A stretch of 64,000 nucleotides of DNA from Xiphydria camelus (lineage: Eukaryota > Arthropoda > Insecta > Hymenoptera > Xiphydriidae). The translations under genes were made by a program, and so were the position numbers. The stretch covers positions 1,495,501 through 1,559,500 of the forward strand of contig OY783199.1 in the NCBI GenBank assembly GCA_963678675.1. The letters run 5' to 3'. Below, one piece after another: positions 24,794 through 35,802 of this stretch (within the stretch, counting starts at the first letter, position 1; each line of letters opens with the position of its first letter). The notes below the pieces were generated by a model. That model made no database searches, was not told the origin of the DNA, and saw only the letters and a list, made by a program, of their open reading frames with translations.

Positions 24794-26130
24794 CTGTTAG
24801 CCGCGGAGTGCCAGAAGGAGTCGCCGCCCGGTGACCTCGGGGGTCACACTCCGCGCCTTCCACTTCTCCTCCCCCTCATCCTCCACCTTCCACCCGCGCC
24901 TTCGCCTCCGTGAGAAGTCGAGGAGGAAGCGTCCGAGGAAGGCCTGACGCGCGCGCGTGCAGTCCAAGGAGGAGGGCGAGGGGGGGGGGGGGGGAGAGGT
25001 CTAACCCGCAAAGGTGCACGAGACGCGAACGTCTTGCGCAGCCGCGCGTCCATGCGTCTTCCCGGTGCACCGCTGGCATTTAAATGTTACCTCCACCTGC
25101 CCCATATGTACGCGGTATTTGCCCCCGTCGTCCGAGACTGCATCGCTATAGCCGCCCGCCGTTCTCCACCGGTGCTCTTCCTCGCCGCGCGCTGCAATTT
25201 CGAAAGTTAAATGTCAACGAGTGCCAAGTAGGTATGCGTGGCAGGCATGGTTATATCTACTCGCGGGTACCCATCCCCGCGCGCGGTGGGGACCGTAGCT
25301 CGCACATAACTGCATCGCGTTCACCCCGTCGCATCGTTTATTGCGTTGCGGCACGGTGTATCGACTTTGCGCGCGCGTAAGAACGCAGTCCTCGCTACCG
25401 GAATATTCTGCAGCGAACTCAGTAGTCGCACAGAGTGCGCGGTCTCTCGAACCGCCTCTGGTACCCCAGGCCAATGCGAGACTGGATCTTTCTTTCCCAG
25501 AAACACCCTTGGCTCCGTGCTCTGTATTTCGAGCGGTGTCGCGCAGCCACGACCGGATGCCGATGAGTTTTCATGTCGGGAAACTGCACACGCTCTGCGG
25601 CGTACTCGAGAAAAAAAAAGTGCAGCAGTGTGTGGCATCGGCCACGATCGAACGCCCAATCCGCGGAGCCACCGCGGGCTCCTTCACAGAATTATGACTG
25701 GATACAATGCGCCTCGGTGCCTACTTTTTTTTTTTTCTTCCTCCTCGCCACTCTCGAACCGCGCGGCCCGACCGTCTCCTCGCTTCGCTGCTCGCGATTC
25801 GTTGCCATACGCGGCGTTCGGGGAACACAGAGCCACTATTGATAACGGTACGGCGACCCCTGTATCGCTGCGACTGTACGGAGGCGCAGAGGGGGGGGGG
25901 GGGCTGGCCCGCGGGACTCCCGAGGTCGTGGTGGTATGACGCGGCGCGCGGGGGAGGAGGCGGAGTGCAATTAAACGATACACGCGCGGCAGCGCGGCAC
26001 GTTAAGTTAGGAGCAAAGTTAACACGCCGGGGAGATCCTTACATGGCGCGTCGTAGAAGATACGAAAGGAAGTGAGCTCGGCTTATGTATACATCGCGGC
26101 CCGGCCGAGCTAACGGTAGCCGCCGCCGAG
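24794..26130. other. GC-rich non-coding stretch
   Basis: Poly-G at 24980-24994 and 25891-25903, poly-T at about 25725-25737. A 197-codon frame at 25346-25939 is overlapped by others in all frames and shows no domain. It borders the piggyBac composite's TTAA. Confidence 0.45.
24980..24994 (+). repeat. Poly-G tract (15 G)
   Basis: GAGGGCGAG precedes fifteen G and then GAGAGG. A second poly-G run (13 G) is at 25891-25903 and a poly-C run at 44819-44833. Such runs are assembly-sensitive, so their length here may not be exact. Confidence 0.85.
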
Positions 26131-26539
26131 TTAAGGCCTAGACAGACATAGCCGCACCGCACCCGCGCCGCGCCCGCACCGAGTGTTGGCCATCACACGG
26201 TGAGAAAGTTACAGAACGGAATAGAACCGCCTAGTCCCCACTTAACCGCAACGACACCGCGCCGACACCACCGCACCGAGCCCGCACCGCGCCGTTTTAC
26301 TTTTTGACGGGCACGGTCGGCTCTACGAAGTTTCAATCTGTTCTTCCTATAAGAGCTTCCATACATATTCTTATGAAATAAATGTTGATTTTTAGAAAAA
26401 AATTCTTAATTCATTAAAGGAAATAATTCTCAATATAATTTCTTATTTCTAAATAAAATAATCAAACATATTTTTATGTTTATAAATTAAATAATCAATT
26501 AATTACAATTTTTACATATTATGATTGGTTTCTCTTTCA

Positions 26540-27053
26540 TGCATTTTCCGCAGACAAATTTTTTACAAATTATGCAAGTTTTAGTGGTTTTATTATCCGT
26601 GTATCTACAATCTTATTTAGCATTTTCTTCGTGATTGGGAATTATTGCTTGGGCTGCTTGATGTTCCTTCTTGAAGGTTTTCTTTTTCTTCTTTAAAGAA
26701 TTCGTAATACTCTGTGACGAGTCCATCTGCAATTATCTACACTTCAATTATTAAAATATTTACACAATTTTCTAAACTTATTGCTGGAATTTTTAATTCA
26801 AGTTAACTTTAAAGTCAATTATTTCAGACCGACCAAAAATGCACTTAAACCCTTTTACTTTGGTATCTTTATTCCAGTTCTTGCCTGATGGAGTATCCAT
26901 GCATTGATTTCAGCGAAATCTAGGATATTGAAAAATACGTGTACAGGCCATCTATTGCATTTTGATTTCACGCTATATTTTCGCGCCATTTGGTGAACCA
27001 TATCGACGCCAAATTTAGTCTTATTATAATAACTAATTGTTTCGGGTGTTAGC
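26540..27053 (-). pseudogene. piggyBac-like transposase 3' fragment, left arm (inverted copy)
   Basis: The reverse strand carries the same blocks as the right arm: the NKTK..GVDMVHQMARK region near 26985-27035, the WPVHVFFNILDFAEINAW region near 26900-26955, the Glu-rich linker near 26640-26720 and the Cys-rich tail near 26530-26630. It is broken by frameshifts and stops. Where the arms differ, the left copy keeps a Gly and a Gln that are Arg and Leu on the right, so neither arm is simply a recent copy of the other. Confidence 0.7.
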
Positions 27054-28173
27054 TCGGCCCGTCAAAATACTGACTGGATCAAATCCTTTCCTTCTCCTTT
27101 TTATTACTATATATTATATTGTATTATATAAAATAATATTTTCATAAATGTGTGCGTGGACAAAACCGTGTCGCCAAAACCCCCGGCGATCTTGGGACCC
27201 GATGCGCGGAGTCAGGTACTTACCCCCCGGGGTTTGGGGAGCATAGCTAGTACATACAAACAACTGTACTACCGCCCGGCAAGATACGGCCCGGCAGGGA
27301 CCATATGTGGCAGGGGCCATCGCGGACGGGGTTATCATCGCTTCCGATCCTTTCTGTCAAACGACGGGACGGTCATAAAGACTAGAGTCTGTGTTCCGTC
27401 GTAGGTACCCCTTTTTCGGAAATAATTAATTAACGGACGGATCGAAATAAGCCGTTTCCCGCAATACCTATTCTAATAAACAATGTTCCGTCTTTGCGCG
27501 ACGGACTACGCGCCAAATTAATCTTGTGTGGTGGGTTTAGAATGAATAAAATTTCACCAATTTGTGTAAGGGAAAACAAACAATGCATTAACTTTATTTG
27601 CGAGCTGTTCCGGTCGCTCGGAGGTTTTCGAATGTACTGGTCGCTCTTCGACCCCGTGACAATGAGGAACTTTCCCGGATAGATCCCGGTTAGTAAGTAT
27701 GTACAATTTAACGTATGTATAATATAATGCCATGAAATAAATGATCTCATTTTATTTGATGACGGTGGGTATTTTCCGATGAGTTAAGTGTTAGGTTTTC
27801 CCGATTCGTCATCTATTGAATTCGTCATTCTCCTCTTTATAAGCCGATTTAGTAATCGACGTATAGCGGTATCGGTTACAGTACGTATTGCGGGAGACGG
27901 CTTATTTCCGATCCGTTCGGTAATTAACCTTTCCTAGAAAGGTGCGAGACTGCATTCACAGCTTATGTGTGTCTGTTGAAATATACCGCTCACCTGATGG
28001 CGAGATTAAACCCTAGATTAGCTTGGTATTTATAATCGTGATATTTATAATCGTAAATGTATACCCTTCAAAAAATTTAAAAAAAATTACATTCTTGTAG
28101 AGCGTGACATTCTCTATAAAATTGATGCGAGAAATAATTAGCTTTAGAAGTTTTAACATGAAAAAAGGTAGTA
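27054..28173. other. Unidentified insert core, left part, of the piggyBac composite
   Basis: This sequence lies between the inverted arms and is not repeated in mirror image, so it is cargo or an independent insertion. It contains an internal inverted repeat: a block around 27420-27471 and its near reverse complement around 27889-27945 (core TATTGCGGGARACGGCTTAT). That suggests a ~540 bp element. Small open frames on both strands (for example 27430-27750 on the minus strand, 106 codons) show no family I recognise. Confidence 0.5.
27412..27952. repeat. Inverted-repeat-bounded segment inside the composite
   Basis: The left end reads CTTTTTCGGAAATAATTAAT and then a block whose reverse complement reappears at 27889-27952 with about one mismatch in ten by eye. 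Ends of ~55 bp and a 430 bp middle suit a small non-autonomous DNA element. No target-site duplication is obvious. The middle shows no recognisable coding sequence. Confidence 0.5.
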
Positions 28174-28879
28174 CGAGGCTTGTCCAGAAAGTAAGTACCG
28201 TTTTGTTCTACCGCCGCCACAGCGCTAGCGACGATGTTCCGCGCATGCGCTCTAGTCTCCTTGGTTCATTGTCGAACAGCTGACGCAATCTCGGCAAAAT
28301 TCTGTTGTGTTTACATTCGCTAGTGTTCACTCAAAATGTTTAAAACAATTTCTGATCCCGCCGACAGTGAAGTTCGATCTGTAATACGATTTTTGAATGC
28401 AAGAAATGTGAAGCCTGCTGAAATTCATCGTCAACTCACAGAAGTTTATGGACAAAACGTTATCAGTGATGGCATGGTAAGAAAATGGGTTCGGCAATTC
28501 AATGATGGGCGAACCAATGTTCATGACGAGGCTCGCAGCGGGCGGCACTGTGTTCTGGGACAGAAAGGGCATTCTGCTTGTTGATTTTCTGCCCAGAGGG
28601 GACACAATAAATGCGGAACGATATTGTGAAACGCTTTGACAGCGATGACGGCGTTGAAGACGGTGTTCGGCAATGGCTCTCGTCAATGGCGGCATCTTTC
28701 TATGAAGAGGGTATAGAAAAGTTGGTTTCTCGCTACGACAAATGTCTAAAGAATGGTGGAAACTATGTAGAAAAATAGTTTAGGATGTCCTCTTTCTTAT
28801 AAAAATAAATTTTGTTCGAAAAAAAAAATTGCGTATGTGTTTATTTCTAAAACGATACTTACTTTCTGGACAAGCCTCG
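28174..28879 (+). mobile_element. Internally deleted mariner element (706 bp)
   Basis: Perfect ~24 bp TIRs (CGAGGCTTGTCCAGAAAGTA and on), extending to ~29 bp with one mismatch, face inward at 28174 and 28879. TA dinucleotides at 28172-28173 and 28880-28881 are the expected mariner target-site duplication. The length is about half that of a complete mariner (~1.3 kb), and the internal gene has lost its catalytic core. It sits inside the core of the piggyBac composite, so it inserted after that core was in place. Non-autonomous; the intact TIRs would be compatible with mobilisation in trans (inference). Confidence 0.92.
28336..28778 (+). pseudogene. mariner transposase remnant, two internal deletions
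   Basis: Three blocks survive in different frames. Block 1 (28336 to ~28546) is the N-terminal paired-type helix-turn-helix region (MFKTISDPADSEVRSV to DEARSGR). Block 2 (~28549-28637) reads VFWDRKGILLVDFLPRG followed by NAERYCETL, a segment normally lying between the first and second catalytic aspartates. Block 3 (~28638-28778) is the C-terminus, FYEEGIEKLVSRYDKCL to the stop. Each junction shifts the frame by +1. The TGDE and HDN blocks with catalytic Asp are missing, so no active enzyme is possible. Confidence 0.9.
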
Positions 28880-28881
28880 TA

Positions 28882-29733
28882 CATGCGAACACCAATCGCA
28901 ATTGTAGCTGTAGTAAATGATATGCTTACAGAGAACCAGGTATAAGGATCCACCAGCTGTGTAAAATGACTCATTAAGCTAGGAACGTACGGAGAGCTAT
29001 ACTATAATATATATTATTACAAAAATATCGCTCGACATTATAATGAATGAGACAAAATGTACTGAACTATAATATATAGCGATATATTTTTACATGTCCT
29101 ATAACGCTGGCTTGAGCGATATTTCACCAGGAAGCTATAAGATACCGTATGTCCGATGGTAAACTCCAACTTTTGAATTTCCCTGACATTTAACTTCGGT
29201 AGTGGTTGGGTCGGTGCTCTAGTCCTGATAGGCCAACTCTAACTATCAGGTCTATTAGGTATAGCTCTCCGTGCGTTCCTAATTTCAACGTTGTAATCTA
29301 TGGGTCTAGTCAGGTAACTAGCCTGCTATGTGGAGCACCTGCTTTATGCCGCTTGGCAGTTCTTAACTAGGAATAACTCTCTTTGATTTATGTGACATTT
29401 CTTCAAAAGTAATCGTAAATGATAATCCTAATAACCTTCCGGGGAGTCGTCCGGTAATCACGTTCTGAGAAAGGCGCGGGACCGAGGTATTAACGACCTA
29501 TGTTCGCCGAAATGAACCCGCTTTACCGATCGAAAGATTAATCCTAGTGTGCGATCGTGATACTAAGCTGTATGAATTAATATTAAAAATTCCGACTACC
29601 GTTTGTAGGAATTTTTTCCGCTATTTGGCCTTTTCCGGTCTTCGTTGCCTGGACTATTATGTCTGGTAACCAACAAAAAAAGTTACGATACTGAGTTAAA
29701 AACATAAATGCATAAAAACCAAAAATAATAGAA
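28882..29733. other. Unidentified insert core, right part, of the piggyBac composite
   Basis: AT-moderate sequence continues the core interrupted by the mariner. It includes a ~26 bp inverted repeat (28975-29000 against 29265-29290, core TATAGCTCTCCGT) bracketing ~265 bp. A minus-strand frame just outside the mariner reads a hydrophobic stretch (PYTWFSVSISFTTATIAIGV at about 28895-28955) without a recognisable domain. No gene can be assigned. Confidence 0.4.
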
Positions 29734-30290
29734 AGCTAATACCCGAAACAATTAGTTATTATAATAAGACTAAATTTCGCGTCGATATGGTTCACCTAAT
29801 GGCGCGAAAATGTAGCGTGAAATCAAAATGCAATAGATGGCCTGTACACGTATTTTTCAATATCCTGGATTTCGCTGAAATCAATGCATGGATACTCTAT
29901 CAGGCAACAACTGGAATAAAGATACCAAGACAGCGTTTCCTGTTACAATTGAGGGGCCTGGAAGTAAAAGGGTTTAAGTAAATTTTTGGTAGGTCTGAAA
30001 TAATTGGTTTTAAAGTTAATTTGAATTAAAAAATTCCAGCAATAAATTTAGAAAACTGTGTAAATATTTTAATAATTGAAGTGCAGATAATTGCAGATGA
30101 ACTCGTCACAGAGTATTACGAATTCCTTGAAGAAGAAAAGGAAAACCTACAAGAAGGAACATCAAGCAGCCCAAGCAATAATTCCCAATCACGAAGGAAA
30201 TGCCAAATAAGATTGTAGGTACACGGATAATAAAACCACTCAAACTTGCATAATTTGTAAAAATTTGTCTGCGGAAAATGCATGAAAGAG
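29734..30290 (+). pseudogene. piggyBac-like transposase 3' fragment, right arm
   Basis: Reading the + strand gives PETISYYNKTKFRVDM, then MARKCSVKSKCNRWPVHVFF and an NAWILYQATTG segment, all typical of the end of the piggyBac DDE domain. An intron-like gap (GTAAAAG at about 29965 to TGCAG at about 30090) precedes EYYEFLEEEKENLQ and a Ser-rich linker. A Cys-rich tail with CIIC and C..C pairs follows, matching the family's C-terminal zinc-binding region but with frame breaks. The N-terminal half and the first catalytic Asp residues are absent, so it cannot encode active transposase. Confidence 0.75.
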
Positions 30291-30670
30291 AAACCAGTCA
30301 GATATGTAAAAAGTGTAATTAATTGATTATTTCATTTATACAAATAAAAATATAGATTTAATTATTTTATAAACCCTTTGCACTCGAAAGTTAACTCTCG
30401 AGACCGCACCGCGCCCGTCAAAAAGTAAACGAAACTAGTCAGGCACGGTGCGGCCTCGGTGCGGTAGCGTCGGCGCGGTTAGGTAGGGACTAGTCGGTTC
30501 TGTTTCGTTGTGTACGTACAACGCACCTCCAATACACGGCCAAAAACACGGTGCGGGCGCGGCGCGGCTATGTGGGCACCGGCTTTTCGCGTCGCCGTCA
30601 CCGACAGTTGGCCGACACACGGCCAACAGTCGCTGCGGGCGCGGTGCGGCCATGTCTGTCTCGGCCTTTA

Positions 30671-33600
30671 GTATGCGCGATCTGTTCCCCCGACAGGAAA
30701 CAGAATCCTCCTCCATTACGCCGCTACCTGCATTGTTACGTGGCTCCGGGATTCTCTTATCGGACCCCCGGGATACGTCGGAGCGGAAGGTGGAGAATCG
30801 GCGCCTTAAAAGGCGTACTTATTTATATATTTATCATCCGCCCGCGCCGCCGTCTCGGGGTTCGACGTCTGTTCCGCGCGCGACGGCGTTCCCTTCGCGT
30901 TCTTCGCGAGAATAGCGTCGGATGCTGGTCGTCTTGTGGTCCCCACGACTCGCCGATTTCTCTCTTCGGTGTACAGATGAAACGGCATCGCGTGTCTTAC
31001 CCCGGTATTGCTTTTGATATCTCGATCGATGAATTGCAGTGAAGTTGATTATTACGTCACCGTGGGAAAATTTGGAATTGTCGTGGAAAAATTGGTGGGA
31101 CGATATTCCGCGACTGCTTCGGTAGCGATTGTTTCCATTAGAATCATCCAAAGCCCGTGTCGATGATCGGAGCGAAACCCCTTAGGTCATCTACAAATTG
31201 CTCGACTGCACGATACCGACGACGTTGTACGTACGCGGTGTATCTCTACGCGCCGATCACTGTCACACCGAACAACGTCAAACCGTGATCATCCGCCAGC
31301 CGTAATTACCGCTTATTTATCACATGTAATGGCCGTTTAATTTTCTCCGCCGTTAATCGACTAGCGCGCGAAGCGCGTTTATAACTCCTCTTCCTTTCTC
31401 GACCCGCGCGACCCGACTTTCCACACGCCGCGGCGTCGTCGGAGATCGAGGACCCAAAAGTTGCGCTGGTCGGTTGTACGCGAAGCAAAGCGGACGGATT
31501 TTCGTCGGAATCGCGGGAAACGAGGCGACCGCTGTTACAACTCGTTCCGACCTTGGTCGGTCGGTACGATATCTCGCGATCTCAACGCCTGCCGGCTCCT
31601 GCGGAAAAATTGCACTAATTGCCTCCTCCTCCTCCTCGGTCCACGCCCTCCGTTTACTCGCAAAGCGAAATACTGTATCTTCCTCGTTAATCGAGTCGCT
31701 CGCATAAAATCGGCCCGCGTTACGCAACGGTCCCCGACGCTTTAACTCGCGATCGCCCGTCGGTTTACCGTTCGAAGTTATGCTCTTCGGCTTCGTTGCC
31801 GGGTTTTCAAGCGGTATGAATGTCAATTTCTGGTCGCCGGAGCGAGCTTCGATTTAATTGACGCCTCGATGCGCCTGCATTCCACGCGCATCGTTGGATA
31901 CTCGAGCAAATTCGCAGCTTCTGTCCGCGAAAGTCGAATTGGCCTTGTTCGCCTCGATCCTTAAATGCGTAATCGCGAAATATGAAATTTTCCGGGCCGA
32001 GAGGAGGATTCTTCGATTTAACCGCACGTACGAATGAATGTAAATCGAACTCGATTGGCAACTCAGCACTATTTGATACAGATAATCTCTTCCCTGATAT
32101 CGATCTTTCGTCCCCTTCGGCGTCAAACTTTATACCGCTGAAACTTTGCAAGGTCGTCGTTACGTCGACGCGCAACGCCTTCCCGGAATATCGAGAGTGC
32201 TCCACTTTTCCTGCGGATGCCGAAGAAACTTCTCCGAACTTCTGGGCAGAGTTTTTAGGAGAACTCGTTTCCCCCTCACTCAGGGTCACTCAGCTTCTCA
32301 ATGACTTCTTCTTTTTCACCGCGCCAATAATCGTTATCGGCGTCCTTTCCGAGAATCGAGACTTCGCGCCTTTTCTTACCCGATGTACTCTGTAATACCG
32401 ATTTCCCGAAGCGTCGTCCTGCGGCTCTTCCGCGGGATCTTGCTCCGAGACGACCTTCTATAAATTCAAGGATTAATCGTTACTATACATAACGCTGCCG
32501 CGCAGCAATATTTATTTCGGTGGGTCGTTTATCCGATAACAAAAATATTGGGTCTTTCGTACAAAATATGATACAATTCGAGTATAATATATAGGTCTCT
32601 CACATCTTCTCAAGTTACTTCACGTAAAATTCAAAGGAAATATTCCTCTTTAACGATATCTCTCTCTCTCTCTCTCTCTCTCGTTCACCAGCGCAGAAAC
32701 GTTCCTCGCGTTGGTTTCACTGAAAAAAAAATCGCGACTACGGATCCCTTCTCCCGACTTGGATCGATAGATCGGCCGGTACGGTACGTACGATCGAGGC
32801 CGATGCTCGCGTTTCCTCGTGCCTCGCTGGCTTCTCCGCGTTTTCTCCACCGCGCGTTCCCGCATCCTTGTCGTGAAATCAAGAGTGTCCCACATAGCGT
32901 AACGTAACACCGGACCCCGCTCTTCACCGCGGTGCGCTCACCCCGCTCGACTCCCACTCGGTACAGCCGGATGCACTCGACGCTATCCTCGGCATACACG
33001 ACTTTATACTCTCGATTTTGCATATCTCCCACTTTACGAATTCCCGCTCGACGGTTCATCGCGTACGCGAGCAAACGGACTCGAATTAGCGCCGATTCGC
33101 GTCCTATCGCTGTCACAAATCCGGTTGGTGTTTTCGAGAGAGGATCCTCGAGTGGGCGAACTATTTTTTTGAGGAATATCCCGCTCCTCTTGGAGTAGAA
33201 ACAACCTTCCTTCGATATTCGCGCGCTTTTAAACGGGGTCGACCGTTACAGAGAGTATGCAAATATTATTTCAACTCACCGCGCCTAGTGCGAATGGACC
33301 GTTCGACGTTGTCGCTTCGAAGACATCCGAGCCGAGATCCCAAAGCCTAATCTTTTCCGAGCCGTGCGTCCCTTTCCAACCCAATCGTAACCCTCGTACG
33401 AAGAAACGGAAGCAATCGAACTACTCGTACCGCCCACGTCCGCTCGAGGACGATACGCGCGACACGCGATCGATATCCCATAACGTCATTTCGTCTAGGC
33501 GAAACCCATGGTACGCGCCGCAAGCCGGCCGTCGAGATAGCGATCGCCGACAAAACGAACGGTGTCACAGCAGAGCTGAGAGGCAGCGCAGAGAGTGGCT

Positions 33601-34786
33601 CGTGGCGCAACGCTTCCCTCCTCCCGTAGTAGTGGCATTTGCGAGTTCCTCGTTTCAAACGAAGGAGACGGAGACACGGGGGTGAGGGAGCGAGGGCGAG
33701 ACAGAGGAGGCGCTCGAACGACGGAGCGAGAAAGAGCGAGAGAGGAGCCGGCCGAGAAGGAGAGGGCGAGAGAGACTCCCGGGTGAGACTAACTTTCTCC
33801 ACAATGGCTCGAATACGGCACGCGCGCGCAGCACAAGTCACAAGTCACACCATAGATCCGAGATTCATCGTCCTCATTGTCTGCCGTTGTAGTTTAGTGG
33901 GTTACCGGTAGAGATTTCCTCCGCCCGTCGGATAATGCCAACGCGGTTGTACAGTCCGTCGAGGCAGCGACGAGAACGATTTCGAGGGCGATCGGCGGTC
34001 CAGCTCTCTCATCGGTCGAGAGATGCCATTTCCCGCGCACCGAGGAGAAGTATCCGTTGACTCGACTGAATAGTCGGTCATGCTGAGCAAATTCGGTTGG
34101 ATTGACTGCAAACTCTCTGCAGCTGCAAGCACGACATATTATTTATTCTTTTCTTTATTTTTTTTTTTTTTTTCGTCTTTGAAACGTTTCGCGAGATCGA
34201 CGCGTCACTACGGCGCAGAAGTTTTTCGCGCTTCTCGCATTCCTAACGGGTCGCACTCCGTTTTTTCGATCACTTCGATTATGCAAATTTACGAGGCGAA
34301 TTCCACGCGTGGGAGGATCACGGGAGGCGCGTTCGATATAATACGTCAAAACGACATTCAAGAACGGAAGCGAAGCGAAAAGATTTCAACTTCTGCCTCG
34401 TCCCGCATGCGCCACTCGAAAGGGCACGCGCGCGCAGGAGTCGCCCCCCCTCCCCCCCTTGTGAACCATCGATAACGATCGAGAATATCGGCGGTGCATC
34501 GAGGTGTATCTCGCATCTTCATCGATCGGCAAGCTTGTAGCCTCTCGGTAAACGGCGCGGGACGCTTAGCGAATCGGCGCGCGGTGGACTCTCCGACATT
34601 GTGCGGGCAGATCTCGTTCGCCGATCCGATCCGCGATCGCTGTTTACGATGCTCGACTTCTTCGAACGGCTGTGGCGGATCGACGATAGCTCGTGGGATC
34701 TGCGCCGATTTGACGCGGCCCGTAAACGAGGTGCGGGGGAAGATCGGTGGGGACGAAGATTAGGGGGGAGTTGCCTATATTGAACC
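30671..34786. other. CpG-rich non-coding stretch
   Basis: (TC)n at 32659-32682. A strongly GA-rich tract at 33655-33780 ends in CTCCCGGGTGAGAC, which looks like a splice donor, so a non-coding first exon here is possible but unsupported. T-run at 34155-34172. No coding gene recognised. Confidence 0.45.
32659..32682. repeat. (TC)n microsatellite
   Basis: Uninterrupted TCTCTC run of ~24 bases following TTTAACGATA. Confidence 0.9.
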
Positions 34787-35802
34787 GGTACCTAAATTGA
34801 ACCTCCTGGCTATATTTTAAGTACATGCGTATTTCTACTGATTCCAGAAATTTCGATTTTTGTCAAAATCTTAAGCGCTGCTTCAAAAATCATGCACTTA
34901 TTAACATATATACCCTATATATTGACTATATCTCAAAGGAAATATCAAATATTAACGATTTTATGTACGAGAACTTTTTTTTTTCATGGAAAATCATCGA
35001 CATCTCGGCGATCCTTTAAGATTTCCTTAATAAGTGCATGATTTTTTGGAATCAGCGCTCAAGATTTTGACAAAAATCGAAATCTCTGGAATCGAACTCT
35101 CGACCATCCTATCTTGTGTATTTTTTCGCGCTGATTACGAAAATCATCAATATATTGGGGAAATCTCAAAGGAACACCGAGATATCCATGATTATTTTAT
35201 GAAAAAATAATTTTTCCGAACATAAAATCGCTGATATCTCACATTTCCTTTGAGATATGGACCTGATAACCATGATTTTCGGAATCAGCGTGAAAAAATA
35301 CATCGGATAGGGTGGTCGAGAGATCGATTTCAGAGATTTCAATTTTCGCGAAAAATTGAAAAAATGTTGAGTATATGCCTTAAGATTTTGCCAAAAATCG
35401 AAATCTCTGGAATCGAACTCTCGACCATCCTATCTTATGTATTTTTTCGCGCTGATTACGAAAATTATAGTTATATTGAGGATATCTCAAAGGAAGACCG
35501 AGATATCGACGATTTTTCGTGAAAAAAGTAATTTTCTGGTACATGAAATCACCGATATCTTATATTTCCTTTGAGATATCGTCAATATATCTGCCATTTT
35601 CGGAATCAGCGTGAAAAAATACATCAAATAGGATGGTCGAGAGTTTGATTGAAAAAATTTCAAGAGAGTTAAAAATTTAAATCTCGCATCTTATGTATTT
35701 TTTGTAGGCGTACTGACCGGTACTAAGGTTTGAATTTCTACTGACAGATGACATGGAAATGCTCATTCACTTAAAATAGCCAGGAGGTTCAATTTAGGTA
35801 CC
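34787..35802. mobile_element. TIR-bounded ~1 kb element carrying several R1 hairpin units
   Basis: The left end GGTACCTAAATTGAACCTCC, continuing about 15 bases, recurs in reverse complement at 35769-35802. Between the ends are tandem and inverted copies of the R1 repeat (34826-35700). A partial echo of the terminus (TATTGAACC) just outside the left end suggests either a longer, eroded TIR or a second insertion. No transposase-like frame is present. Confidence 0.75.
34826..35700. repeat. R1 hairpin repeat, copy D (several units, best preserved)
   Basis: Repeated alternation of GAAATCTCTGGAATCGAACT / CTCGACCATCCTATCTTGTG / TTTTTTCGCGCTGATTACGA and their reverse complements occurs at about 34847, 35078, 35270, 35396 and 35590. 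Individual hairpins are roughly 250-300 bp. The block lies wholly inside the TIR-bounded element at 34787-35802. Confidence 0.85.

Larger units (their letters stand above)
26131..30670. mobile_element. Composite piggyBac-like element with long inverted arms (foldback), ~4.5 kb
   Basis: The left edge is TTAA followed by GGCCTAGACAGACATAGCC. The right edge is the reverse complement of nearly the same sequence, ending in TTTA, a one-base-degraded TTAA. Subterminal GC-rich iterations of GCACCGC occur at both ends. Arms of ~0.92 kb (26131-27053 and 29734-30670) are inverted copies of one another, with many substitutions and a ~110 bp stretch (about 26355-26465) found only on the left. Both arms carry the 3' part of a piggyBac-type transposase, so the element has two 3' ends rather than one 5' and one 3' end. 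TTAA targeting is known for piggyBac; the foldback origin is inference. Confidence 0.8.

Noticed and set aside
28780..28974. 64-codon minus-strand frame with a hydrophobic segment
   Set aside because: It runs across the mariner terminus, so it is not one ancestral gene; the part outside is too short to assign.
30508..31042. Overlapping frames at the right end of the composite
   Set aside because: They translate GC-rich TIR and flanking sequence; all phases are open and none has a domain.
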